From: Ctena decussata
Lineage: Eukaryota > Mollusca > Bivalvia > Lucinida > Lucinidae
DNA length: 64,000 nucleotides
Direction of reading: 5' to 3'
Assembly (NCBI GenBank): GCA_963989385.1
Contig: OZ022501.1
Location: 87,156,979 to 87,220,978, forward strand
The notes beneath the pieces were generated by a model. The model searched no databases and had not been told where the DNA came from. It worked only from the letters and a program-made list of their open reading frames with translations. Positions 36,358 to 47,999 of the stretch are shown here, in pieces (position 1 is the first letter of the stretch; every line of letters starts with the position of its first letter). Position numbers and translations under genes: made by a program.

Positions 36358-36478
36358 AGTACTCCCCCCCCCCGTGACCCAGCATTTCCTTCATGCAGCA
36401 GACTTATGCGATGCAAGTACGCAATATATATGAGTGGGGAGCTGGGTCACGGGGGGGGGGGGGGGGGGGAAAGATACT
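36358..36478. repeat. Hairpin with opposed C- and G-runs
   Basis: 'agtact' + 10 C + 'gtgacccagc' ... 'gctgggtcac' + 19 G + 'aaagatact'. Stem of at least 10 bp plus the homopolymer pairing, with a ~57-nt loop. Confidence 0.85.
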
Positions 36479-36846
36479 CAGTAAGCCAAAGAAGAATAGT
36501 GTTCTACGGTAGCACTGTGATCTTCAAGGATAATATTGTGTACCAGCACCTTGAATTGAGGTCAAGGTCACATACATATAGTCAAAACTATCCTGTGTTG
36601 TCTGTAGTAATGTATGTCAAAAAAGGGTGAGATGTGTGCAATCAATCATTTTTTCAACGATCAGTTTGAGGATAATTTACCAACGTCAACGTATGTTTAA
36701 CGTATTTTACATAGACACAAACACTTAAAAATTCATTTGTCATGCAAGTTACATGTCATAGTCATAAATGCAAAGCAGAAGTCAGTGATCCGTATAACTT
36801 TTTAATCATGGGGAAAATTCACGCCTTAAGCATAGAGGTCCTTTGA

Positions 36847-36995
36847 AAGCTTAAGATTTTTGTAAGTGGTAGATTTTAGCGTTCCTGTTATTGTAGCAGC
36901 TTGAAATTTTGTATGAGGATTTACATATAACAGGACTTTACAAGAATCAGGTTCTGATGATCCATATATCACGGTCTACTGACTTTCTGCTTTGG
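36847..36995. repeat. Detached unit of the 167-bp array
   Basis: 'cttaagatttttgtaagtgg' through 'ccatatatcacggtctactg' matches the units at 35471-35945. Confidence 0.75.
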
Positions 36996-38436
36996 CCATC
37001 CAGTGACTCTTAAACTAAATAAAGGGCTGCAGTTTGTTTCACATTTCAAACTTCGGGCATTACTTGGCCTATGGCCTTTTATATTATATAATTCTATCTC
37101 TTTAAACCTAGTTACTCTACAAGTGCCAGTAGCTTAATCAAGGTGCTATCTTACTCAAGGCACTAGACCGGGGCATCCGAGTACTGTGGACTTATTTCTA
37201 GTTTGTCTGGGTCTTCGTTGTTGTTTTTCACCATTTTTACAAACGAAACAACCTTTTTGACTTCTATGGACTACGTAATCTGTCCAAAATAAACAAATGC
37301 TCCAGAAAGAGAAATTATTCTTTCTTATTAGATTGGCCCCAATCGAGACAGAGGACAAGAAAAAAATGATAGATTTGCTTCCCCTGAAAGTGTGCCCATT
37401 CAAAGCTGAAGGAGCAGCTGCGCTAACTTGAGACTTTGGGCTCTAAACACTGACAGTTTCAACAAAGTTACATTTGGTACTAGATCATTCACAATTCTAC
37501 TCCTGTTGGTAATCTTGGTAGGCTATATTTTCTGACTGTGTCATGTTTGGCGAACTTTGTATATTTTATTGTATTACTTTGTACGCTATTCGTCGCTCTC
37601 AATGTTACATAACAAAGTGCCAAGTTAACTGGCAGTAATTCTGCTCACGAACATTGTCAATATTTAGAGATTACATTGTCAGCAAGTCTGCAGGGTAATG
37701 TCATTTTCTCTCAAGGGATTAGTTCAAATAGAAAATAATTTCATTTATACTCTCCTTCAGTATAATGTACACGTAGTTATTTGCATTATTCCATAACGAC
37801 TTACAAAGAATATACAGTCGAACTGGGAACGGAGATGGTGATAATTCTGAAGTTGTCTCTGTCCAGTCCTGTATACCAAGTGAAGAGTCTAAGTTCAGAC
37901 AAATTTCATTTCTAGTACATGCATAATGGCTGTGAATTTTAATTCGATGTAATTTCGTCCATAAACTCCTCGGTTTAAATTTTCCATTGACCTATCAGTG
38001 ATGAAAACGTCTCAACTCAAAGCGGTTCAACTTTCACGTTAGGTAATAAAATGTGGGCTCATGTGTATAATAAATACTGTATATATATAAAGTCATATAA
38101 CTGGCAAGAAGTAGAGAAATTAAGTTTAAAAAAAAAAAAAATAACTCCACAAAAAAAACAATTTCCTGTTCCGGTTTCCCGTCTAGCAAAGCGATATAAA
38201 CATAGGCGAGATAGTTATTCGGACTCCACGCCTGTACACTGTATTTTTACCTTTTTATTCAACATAATGTAACCGAAATAAGTTAATTTTAGTTGTCAGC
38301 TAAAATGACCCAATTAAGTTATGAAACCCTTTTTGTATGAAACTCAATGATGTTTTATTTGTATAATAAAGCTTGCTAATCACGACCGTTTACAATAACG
38401 AAACTATAGTGAGAAGCTTGCAGCGATACCTCATGA
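36996..38436. other. Non-coding, nothing recognised
   Basis: Includes an A-run at about 38129-38141. No exon recognised; short frames on both strands are unsupported. Confidence 0.4.
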
Positions 38437-38437
38437 C

Positions 38438-38499
<62 letters not shown>
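38437..38499. repeat. (GATA)n microsatellite
   Basis: About 15 consecutive 'taga' units. Reverse translation gives a spurious YLSI repeat. Confidence 0.97.
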
Positions 38500-38501
<2 letters not shown>

Positions 38502-39208
38502 TAATGCAATAAGCCATATGGCCCATGAGCATATATACATATACAATAACATATCTATATACTGATAGAGTAATGGTTCCTTTAAATACAAACGGAGATA
38601 TACAAACGGAGAAATCTGCGTTTTGCGGTGTAAGACCTGGGTCTTCGCAGTGTTGTGCTTTGCATTTGTGGACTAAATACATATTTCCCTTATTGAAATC
38701 TCTTTTCGAAAATGTATGTTGTGGCGTGCACATCGCCAAGGCGATTCGTTTGAGACGTACTGCAAATTATTTAATGTTGACAAATGATAGTTCGTCCCTC
38801 TTATACTGACATCATAACAAGTCATGAAAGTATTCATGGTTTCAGCAGTCACTAAAACGTGTGTTCGGTTCGCATTTGGTGTTCGTGGAAGGGTGATAAG
38901 GCGTTATTTCATAATTGTTGTATTTATATTTTTCAATTTGACCTAATTACCATAATAGAGGTAAAACTCTCTGTTTCTTTACAGATAGGGAGTTTGATGT
39001 TAATCAAACGTTTTTGTCAAATCTTGTCGTTTTTATATTCTTTAAGGATCCCTGCCAATGGAGAGGGGTTGCGAATATCCACTGGTAAATCTGCTTTCGG
39101 TTTTTTGGGGAGGGTTGAGAGTCTTTGGTGGCTTTGTTATCATGGCATATCCTAGATAGCTTGGAAGATTCATCGGTGATTGCATGCCACTTGATATTCC
39201 GATAATAA
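38500..39208. other. Non-coding, nothing recognised
   Basis: Frames of 94 and 98 residues at 38525-39155 show no domain. Confidence 0.35.
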
Positions 39209-39451
39209 TGAGCCGCGACATGATAAAACCAACAAAGTGGCATGCGCGCCCAGCCAAGACTTAAGCTCAGCCTTGATGCCTTTCCAGTCTAAAAAGACTC
39301 TTCGCTGTGCTGTTACAGGGTAGCCAATGTTCTAAGCTTGTTCCATGCGAGCAGCAAAGACTCTGATCGGACTGGACGGATGAGCCCCGGCTGATCTGAG
39401 TATTTGCCGGACGCATATGCCATTTTGTTGGTTTTGTCGTGTCGCGACTCA
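39209..39451 (+). mobile_element. Nested-palindrome MITE, copy 6 (GGCATG subtype)
   Basis: 'tgagccgcgacatg' to 'cgtgtcgcgactca'. More diverged inside than other copies ('ccttgatgcctttccagtc'); the loop is in + orientation. Confidence 0.88.
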
Positions 39452-41933
39452 ATGATTATTTTTCTGTCCTCATTGACGAAGCGTAAGCTACTTACGCGAC
39501 TGTATAGACTGGTTTACGTATATTTGTCGAATTTAAGAGTCCTCGTTAATATTGCTGTAACAGCATTACTGATCTGATTTATAATGATGCATTCGGTTTG
39601 ATTGCTACTAAACTGCATTTGAATTGCGCCATTTATAACGGATATTCCATTATTAAAAGATTCTACAGACGTACCAAATCGATAACAGTTTGTTCCAAAT
39701 AATTTGCATTAGTGTTTTGTGCAAGTGTTTCAGATTTGTTTCTTTTAAGTGATAAAACATTTTCTGTCTTAATGCATATATGAAAAAATATAAAAACATT
39801 TGCACCTGTCTGTACTGCTTGTACTCTTCACGCACACAGACATTTTTTGGTTTTTTGCCAGAGATCCATTTGATGTGTAAATCTCCTTGTTTCGTCAGCT
39901 TTTGAGCATCAAATATCTAGAAGTTTGAATTATTTCTTTCAGCGTCTCCATTTTACATGTGGACATTACATACATACGCTATTTGTTCTTGTCCCTCCTT
40001 CCGAGAAATGGTTCCGTATTGATGAAACAGCTGGACATTTGAGAGATTTCATTCAGAATATCAATTGGAGCTGTTGGTGCAATCAAATATTTCTTCCAGA
40101 CATTATAAACTCTGACTGGCGCCATGCAGCTACACAATCTGACCGATCATAGTATTCAGTTTATAGATGCAGAGGCATTAAAATTCAATTTGCGAAAACG
40201 GAAGAGTCTTATCGGACATTGAAGAAGAGGTAATAGCACATAATGTAAGACAATGTGTAGCTGGTCACAAAATTGGCCTTCACCATACATGAATATGTTA
40301 GATATCTTATAAAGCACCATTTTTTGTCAGGTTTGTATTGATTGTATTCGTAAAAAATACACTGAAATAAGGTCGAAATCAGGTCATTTGGTAACTATGA
40401 CTCTTTTTGGTCTCGTAATAGCTCTTTTTCGTTTCGCAACAGCCCTTGTTAACCAGGGGTGTCTGCGATCCAGTGTTTGTAGATATTGACTGGTAATTTG
40501 TATGTGATGATTATCAGCCGAGACGAATACCAATTAGATTACAAAATTCTGTCTAATCTTTTATGGGGTGGAATTCAAGTAAATGTTGTTTTCTCGTCTA
40601 AGACCCCACTGGATTTCGAAACTCTGTCGTAGGAAGTAACACGTAAAGGAAAGACTACGTTCAAATAAGGCACAACCCATCCAAGACACTGATAGAAGAA
40701 GAAATGTGACTTGGGATTGAAATCTATTTCATGCATACCAATCCCCTTGACAAAGCACCTTTCTTGTAGGCAAGTCTAATACTACATGTACTATGTGAAT
40801 GAATTGATAGATTGATAGGCTTTTGGGAATAGGGAATTAAATTTAATAAAATCTAGTCTAACCTCTTTTATATGTTAAGCGATTTCCCTACCCATCAGCC
40901 ATTATCAATTGAGAGCGGATTTTGGATGAGTTCTGATGCTACGCATACACAAAAAGGTCGTCTTCACAAGCAAGGATATGGGATGGGGCATAGCGGTTTT
41001 TTTTTTACAAACACCAGTACCTACTAAAAGTGAAATGATCAGAAATGGTCGCAATGATCAGGAATTGATCAATGCGTTATATTCATATTCAGGTATTTCT
41101 CTAATGCTGCCTTACAAGAATATGTTTGTTTCAATTCTCGTTTCTCTTCACAAATTGGGGTTCAGTGATTATAGTGGGAGATAAAACAGACATAGAATAA
41201 ACCCTTATTAGTTGCCTCTATCATAAAAAGTGAAATGTTGCAATCGATTTCCAATACTTTACTTCTAGCCAATTTCATTCAGAATACAATTCTGGCAAGA
41301 TTTGCGAAAGTGTTACAATTTATCAAACCAAGTAATTAAGAAAAGCGAAAAGAGCCACGCAAAGTCTATGTCACCAATCCTCAGTATATTGTTAGATCGC
41401 GTTTACATACATGTTATTTAATAATATTCACGTAACCTCAGCAGAAACAGACCTAAACATAACTGTACTAACAAACAACATTCTTTACAATTTGCCTTAA
41501 CAGCATCTTATTGTATTGAAAGTTTGCCAAGCGTTTATTTCTCAAAGAATTTCTTTCAGTTCTTACACCCCATGGTAAGACCGAAATCCGTTCGTTTTGT
41601 TTTTGCTAAGTTCATGAATATCGCAATGTTATACATGGCAGTGCCAGGTTTTAAGTGTGTTTATTAGTCACAGTTGTAACCATGATAATAAGAGGAAACA
41701 GCTTCTTGCACGGCAAGAAATCTCCTACTTATACTTCTGTGGCGAAAAAAGGGAAAATATTCATGATTTTAAGTCAAATACACTCACACTCTCTGATCAT
41801 GAAATATCTCCCTGAGAACTAAAACAAATAAATATATAACAACGATTTAAACTCGTCTTATATGGACAAGTCTTATATGCACATGTAGGTCTTATAATTT
41901 TATTCATCGGCTGCAAGCTCCACCTAATAACTG
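39452..41933. other. Longest stretch without an assigned feature
   Basis: 2.5 kb, AT-rich. A T-rich tract ending 'ctttcag' at about 39943 precedes a 70-residue open stretch to 40152 that could be read as an exon, but no family is recognised and no matching donor is obvious. No repeats identified. Confidence 0.35.
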
Positions 41934-42255
41934 CACTGTAAAAAAATACTGTAGATTTTACGGTAGAATAACTGGAAACCAGCTGCCAGTCCTTTTCCCG
42001 TTATTTTTACGGGCTTTTGCCTGTAAGACACTGTTGGAAATCACGAAATGGGAGTTTTATGTTAACTTGGCGCACTCGAAAATAACTTTGTCTTGTTGAG
42101 GGGCTATCTAAACAAAACGACATCTGCTCTTTTTTGTCCCACTCTGCTTGATGATTCCTGCAATTTTTACGGGCGCCCGTAAAAATAACGGTAAAAGGAC
42201 TGGCAGCTGGTTGCCAGTTATTTTACCGTAAAATCTACTGTTTATTTTTGCAGTG
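41934..42255. mobile_element. hAT-like foldback MITE, 322 bp
   Basis: Left 'cactgtaaaaaaatactgta' with 'gattttacggta'; right inverse 'cactgcaaaaataaacagta' with 'gattttacggta'. The arms continue through 'aactgg' and 'ccagctgccagtccttt'. CACTG/CAGTG ends are hAT-like, but no 8-bp target duplication is visible. Confidence 0.75.
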
Positions 42256-43920
42256 TGGGGTATGATAACAAAATGTGATATACTACACTTGCGCGAATGA
42301 TATCAGGAAGTGCCTTTAGAGGTGATCTCTAAAGACGATTAGTTACATACTGACGTTGGCCGTGATAACAATGTTGCATTGGTTAAAGGGAAATCACCCT
42401 ATAAAATCTGCCATTGAGATTTTGTTGAAACTTCACATAGTGGTAGAATATTATATACCGAGTGAAAAATGGAAATAAAAAAATGGGGTCACCGTATTAC
42501 TTTTTGAGATAATGCAGCGCCATCTATGTGCCTGTGTGAAACATGGCTATGTCTATTTCGAAGACTTTATACGAGATAATAGATGACCGATCGTTTCGAA
42601 ATAAAGATTCATGAACTCTTCTTTCTTGTCTCTTTGTTTGAATATCAAAATTCCCATCGTCGTTTGCCTCATTGTATACGTTATTTACAATTTTTTATTT
42701 CCCGCCGTTTTCCGGTATTGGAAAAAACGTGGAATTCCTTCCATAAAAAAAGTTCCACCATTGAAATTTCTATATATTTTTGATATGGTACAGGATTGAT
42801 CAACCCCGTGCAAATAAGCTAATAAAAAATATAGGTCATCGGCTAAATATTCGAGTTATGGAAGGAAAACCACTTTTAATTGGCGCGGTTTTCATAAAAG
42901 TGCCTTGACGTCAATGTTTTTTTGCGTTGACGTCGCTTTCTATTTCGCGCCATTAACGGCCATATGGATAGCGCTCGTACCTTTCGATGCTTTTTTATAG
43001 CAATGCAATATAATTCCCTATTCAATTTCAGCAATGCTCTAATGTCCTGAACATTATAGTCTATATGAAACTGTCGCCTTCAAAATTTTCTCGTATACTG
43101 ACAACATATTAATGAGAGAAATTCCAACTTGGCAAGGACTGAAACTAGGCAGCATGCTCATTGTTATTTCTCATAGAGTTTCGAACTTTTTTCTTGGTCT
43201 AGATTATATCACATTTATATCTGATGAACAAGTTTATATGCTTGGACCTGGCCACTGCCCGACATGTATTTTCACAGAAACATCGGCAAAGCATGATTTC
43301 AATTTATCATTTAATGCTGAGACCAATTTCGGAGGATTTGCATTTTGATAGTTTTTCCCTGTTCGCATCGACAATCTATGAATCCTGTGGAAAGTCTAGG
43401 GGTCTAGGGCGATTAGTGAAAAATAAGAGTGTCGCCGCCTAGCCGTTGTAAAATTTGTATCTTACGAGAACAATATGATATGGCTGATCGTCTTATGTCA
43501 CTTGCGTTAAATCTTAGAAGCAACTATTCAAAAAGAAAAGAAACAGACAAAAAAACATAATTACCATAACGACATGAGCTAACAATAAAAGCTTAGATCA
43601 GCCTGCGCATTTGCTCAGTCTGATCTCGGCTTTCACTGTTTGCATGGTTATTTCATGACTCAAGTCCTTATTTGTATTTATACTTGCATTAAGTAATTAC
43701 GAGATTCAAAACGCGCTTGCATTTTTCACAGCCTCTCTTTACCTTACAAATAATTCCTAAAAATTTACACACTACCCGCCAAAAAAATTGGCGCTCTCTT
43801 TTCCGTATAAAATTCTTCAGCTCTATTTTAGTCGTTTTTTTTTTTTTTTTTGTCCAGTTTTATATATTTACCAATTTTTCTGTCGCAAAAAACTTATACG
43901 TTTGTTTCAACAAAGAGCCT
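42256..43920. other. Non-coding; CRE-like words near 42900
   Basis: 'ccttgacgtcaatg' and 'gcgttgacgtcgc' lie at 42905-42938. A T-run is at 43835-43851. Reading frames of up to 78 residues are unsupported. Confidence 0.35.
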
Positions 43921-43929
43921 ATGTTGTCT

Positions 43930-44086
43930 TCGAAAGTGACGTAAACGTTTTAGCGCTCGGCAAACGACGTCATGATAACCATAGCAGGAAACAATGACGC
44001 TGCGTAAAATGTATGCGCACGAACATTGAGGCGATTTCCCTTTAAATTACGTCACTGACGTCTCATTATGCATTTGCGACGTCATG
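43930..44086. promoter_or_regulatory. Cluster of TGACG/CGTCA motifs
   Basis: 'gtgacgtaa', 'cgacgtcatg', 'aatgacgctg', 'ttacgtcactgacgtc' and 'cgacgtcatg' within 156 bp: candidate CREB/ATF sites. There is no adjacent gene, so regulatory function is speculative; a decayed TGACGTC-rich MITE is the alternative. Confidence 0.25.
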
Positions 44087-44172
44087 AAGTTCGAACACAA
44101 CTGCATTTGCTTTTGATTTGTTTCACGCTCTTTACGCCTTAAAATCTCCTAATGGTGCATGATAAATAGAAA

Positions 44173-44308
44173 ACCATGATAGAGTCTATTGTTATCAAGT
44201 CTATCAGGCTGGACCAGAAACACGTTGGACTGGCTCGGCAAGCCTCGCCATTCCTACGCTGTTTCTGGTTCCCCTGATAAGCTTGATACCATAAGACAGT
44301 AACATGGT
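44173..44308. repeat. Hairpin element with ~57-bp arms
   Basis: 'tatcaagtctatcagg'...'ccagaaac' is opposed by 'gtttctgg'...'cctgataagcttgata'; outer parts 'accatg' and 'catggt' also pair. The 142-residue reverse frame at 44139-44567, the longest in the window, runs across it. Confidence 0.6.
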
Positions 44309-44664
44309 ACTCTCTATATATGGACATGTTGTGGTCCGTTTCTAGGCGGACACTTTGGATGCAGATCCTGTTTGTGCTATTTCTAACATTGTGGTCACCG
44401 GTATAGCTGTCCTCTTTGCTTACTGTTTTGGTGTGTGGTTCAGAATAAAGAGTATGTAAAAATAGATGAAGTATGTTTAGTGTATTTTGTATGGACTTTG
44501 ATGTTTGTTGACTTAATTCACAGTTCCCTGTGTCGGACTGGGGGAGTATGGTGAGAGAGATGTGCAATGCCGTCTTGTGGTTTGCGATTTTCTCTTCTTC
44601 TTATTTCGGTGTCTTTGGTTGGCTGCGCTTTGTGGTTTTAGCTTTTCCTGAGTATCCTCATTAA

Positions 44665-44880
44665 TGAGCCGCGACACAACAAAGCCAACAACTTGGTATG
44701 TGCGCCCAGTGAAGACACAGATCAGCTTAGGCATCCGCCCAGTCTGATTTTTGCTATGCGCTTAAAGGGTAGTTAAGGATCTCAGCTAGTTGCATGTGGA
44801 CACCAAAGTCTCTGATCAGCCTGGGCGAATGCCCAGGGTGATCTGAGTCTTCACTGGGCACATATGCCCTTTGTTAGTCG
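44665..44880 (+). mobile_element. Nested-palindrome MITE, copy 7, 3' end lost
   Basis: Starts 'tgagccgcgacacaac'. The right arm stops after 'ccctttgttag' without the final 'gtgtcgcggctca'. Both arms carry cccagTGAAGA for cccagCGAAGA. Confidence 0.85.
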
Positions 44881-45449
44881 CCCATTTATAGTTTTGCTTA
44901 GATCCGTTTCATTTTCCTCCTATACAATTATTTCACAATGGGTGAGTTGCTCCTGCCGATCCAGTTGGTATTTTGTTTCGTTTGACAATCTGATAACAGT
45001 TCCTAAATCAATACCTTTTGTAATGTTATCAGCTCGAGCTAACACTGCTCAACAGACAGACAGTCTATACAAGGTCACCGTGCATTTGTCAAAGACGAAT
45101 ATATTGATCGGTTTTATTCCTGGTAATGCAACAGACGAGAAAATCAAATAGGCAATTATTGTGGCAAATGCATTCCGGATGTAATATTGCAGCTATCAGA
45201 AGCATTCAATGTTGAATATTTATTCTTAGGAGACGACATGATATGATAAGTTGATTTTAGTAATGACTCCTGTCTGCAACTAGGCATCGTTTTACAGTTA
45301 GGTTTGCATAGCACAAATGAGGACGACATTGAAATGTATGGGTACACATCCATGTTTTGTTGTTTGGGTTTTTTTCACCATTTTTACAACAATTTTCTTG
45401 ACTGTCTGTTTGCTTCCCAAGAGGAGTAAGTCCATGCAAAACGGGGTCT

Positions 45450-45502
45450 ACTATTTAAGGAAAGAATTTGCTCCTAGTGGAGCAAATTCATTCCTTTAAG
45501 AG
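45450..45502. repeat. Short hairpin AAAGGAAAGAATTTGCTCC
   Basis: 'aaggaaagaatttgctcc'-tagt-'ggagcaaattcattccttt', an 18-bp stem with one mismatch. Related unpaired sequence occurs near 56990 and 63680. Confidence 0.7.
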
Positions 45503-45892
45503 TTGACGCCTATTTTGAAGGAATGCAAAACAATAAAATATGGAAGAGTTTCTTCCCTGAAACTGTACCCATTTCACCTTAATTGTTTACTCTGCAGCTT
45601 TGGTTAATTTGAACAACATATTGAAGAAAATGACGTATAGGAATAAGATAAGAAACACAGGATTTTTACATAAACAGTCTCTAATCCATCCCCACCCCTA
45701 GTAGGCTTACCGTTGACCTTCTATTGAACCTCCTTTCCTTTAGCCAAAGTGTGTCTGTAATTGCAAATATGATTTCATTTTGTGTTCATATCCCGTATTC
45801 CTTCTTCTTTTTTTTGGTGTGTGTTTTGAAGAATTTTGCTATGTGATCGTACATGCAACTTCTTCAACTGTACATTTTAAATAATAAAAGTA
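45503..45892. other. Non-coding, nothing recognised
   Basis: AT-rich spacer. Confidence 0.4.
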
Positions 45893-46220
45893 AGTAGGAA
45901 AATTCTCAGGAACGGGCACAAGTGATCCCACCCAAGACACCATGTGGGAAAAAGACAACACAGAATTAGTTACCACCAAAGACCTCATCAGAGGCAGCCA
46001 TGTGAACAGCCATTTCTCATGTAGGTGGTCACCAGGCTAGCTTTAACATCACACACAATATATCAATAATAGACATAGCAACAAACAACACATAAAACAA
46101 CCGAGAAGAACCAAAAAGGAAGTGACTCCTTGGGACGACCAGTAATGGAATTACTGGTGGGTTTAACCTGTTTGCGGTAGCCCAACCTTCGTCCTTGGTT
46201 CCGCTTTGGTTAATCAGACA
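45893..46220 (-). mobile_element. Retroelement tail, reverse strand
   Basis: 'aaaattctcaggaac', 'catgtgggaaaaagacaac' and 'ctccttgggacgaccagtaa' are the inverse of blocks at 27690-27860 and 33133-33345. 'ggaattactggtgggttta' parallels 33770-33790. Confidence 0.7.
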
Positions 46221-46540
46221 CGTAGATAGTGTCTGTTTGCACCTACAAACGAACTTGAGAACAATCCATACCAGTCTCTGAATTATTCGTTTATAGACTT
46301 TTCCATCAGATATTTAGACATGGCGGGTGTATTATAATAGACAGGTAATGCTTAATAGTTTCGAGCACCTGATCACACTTCTTTCGTGGGGGGTCCATGT
46401 CTGTATATCTAAATATTTCGGATTATTTGGATAATACGAATTCGGACTTATGGTTTTGTACTTTGACCGCTCTACTTATTGACCAATATTTCGTCTCTAT
46501 TCCTGCCGTTCTTCTAAGTTTCCTCCAGTTTTTAAGTATA

Positions 46541-46778
46541 TGAGCCGCGACACGAGAAAACCAACAATGTGGTTGTGCGCACAGCGTCGACTCAGATCAG
46601 CCTGGGCATCCGCCCAGTCTGGTCAGACTCTTTGCTAAGCGCTTAAAGGGTAGCTAAGGGACTGAGCTACCTCCATGCGGACAGCGAAGACTCTGATCAG
46701 ACTGGGCGGATGCCCAGGCTGATCTGAGTCTTCACTGGGCGCACAACCACATTGTTGGTTTTGTCGTGTCGCGGCTCA
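46541..46778 (+). mobile_element. Nested-palindrome MITE, copy 8, best preserved (GGTTG subtype)
   Basis: 238 bp. Outer ends are 'tgagccgcgacacgag' and 'cgtgtcgcggctca'. Each arm holds its own inner palindrome, 'cagatcagcctgggcatccg' against 'cgcccagtctg(g/a)tcag'. The loop is 'taagcgcttaaagggtagct'. Both arms carry 'aatgtggttgtgcgc'. Confidence 0.95.
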
Positions 46779-47477
46779 TATGTTCATGTGATTGAAAATT
46801 AAAAATGGTATAGATATGGGATTGACATAGCATCAGCATGCAATTCACTATGCGATATGCAGTTTAAAGAATCATCAAAAACGACAAATCATAAACGTTT
46901 TGATAACATAGTCGGAGGGGTGGGACAGAGGGAGGGCTTGGGTGTGGGTGGTGACAATGGTTTGTTGTTTTGTTCAATAACAGCATATTTAAAGTGTAGA
47001 GAATTTCGGTAAACGAGCAGAAAGACGAAACTGCAGGACAGAAAAAAGAAACACTCCAGGAAATAATCTTGGCTTTTTTCCTAGATTCTCAGATCTGGCT
47101 GTTTTGAACCGATGAAGAGAGAGATATAGTAACATTAGTGTAGTAAATTCCTATGCAATATTATCCAGACACACTCAAGATGTCAAGTTTTCTTTTGTGT
47201 TTTATCATTATTATTTTTATTTTTTATTTCAATAGTGTAATGAATATATCTAAGTCATATGTGCAGTTCCAAGCTTATAAGTTCAATTTATCTCATGGTT
47301 TAATCAACCAGTCATTTTTAGCCTCAACAGTTTAGCATGATTTACTACAGAACTATGTAACTGTATATTATTTGGGGTAGCATCGTTTATCAGTTGGGAA
47401 AAGAATGACCTCTTGGCTTTTACGCTTGTCTTGTTTTGCTTTCGGCAAACTATTTCGATTTAGAGTTGACCCCTGAA
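46779..47477. other. Non-coding, nothing recognised
   Basis: AT-rich; no exon or repeat. Confidence 0.4.
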
Positions 47478-47495
47478 CCCCCCCCCCCCCCCCCC

Positions 47496-47530
<35 letters not shown>

Positions 47531-47550
47531 CCCCAACACCACCACCACAC
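47478..47550. repeat. Compound C-run / (AC)n / (CCA)n microsatellite
   Basis: A run of about 17 C at 47478-47494, then about 16 AC dinucleotides, then 'caccaccaccac'. The reverse frames reading CVCVCV come from this tract. Confidence 0.97.
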
Positions 47551-47938
47551 CCCAATGAAAATGACTGGGTCGCCTTCCCTGAAAGTATATCCACTCACAA
47601 ATGAAGTCAAGAGTTGATAATAGATGGAACAGTTTTGTATGAAGCAACCTGAAATGTGTCCAAAAGGGCTGCCGCAATGGCAGTATGCCCCTGCCTAGGA
47701 TTAGGCACGGACGTCCCAATTAGGATCATTACGGTAACATTAAATACCGGCATCATTTCTGCTCACGAACAATGTCAATATGTAGAGATACAAGCTTTCA
47801 GGCAATGCCAACAAGTCTGCTATTTAATGTCATTTCGTCTCCTGGGATTGCTTCAAATAGAACACAGTACATCGATGCATTTCTGTAGACAGAATCAGCA
47901 TCTATGCATAACGACATACTGAAATATTTGTGCCAGTT

Positions 47939-47999
47939 TCAAAGAAATTATTCTTAATCCGATCCGTTTAACGGATCGGATTAAGAATAATTTCTTTGA
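47939..47999. repeat. Perfect 61-bp palindrome (30+1+30)
   Basis: Arms 47939-47968 and 47970-47999 are exact inverse copies around a single T at 47969. The arm contains 'aaagaaattattcttaatcc' and 'gatccgtt'. No second copy is in the window. Confidence 0.97.

Noticed and set aside
38376..38739. Proteins with YLSI repeats
   Set aside because: Reverse translation of the (GATA)n microsatellite.
39943..40152. Possible exon after a T-rich tract ending in CAG
   Set aside because: The open stretch is only about 70 codons, ends in a stop without a polyadenylation signal nearby, and no family is recognised.
44139..44567. 142-residue reverse reading frame, the longest in the window
   Set aside because: No recognisable domain, no splice or start context, and it runs through a foldback repeat.
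47368..47719. Cys/Val- and Gly-rich reverse frames
   Set aside because: Translation of the C-run and (AC)n tract.
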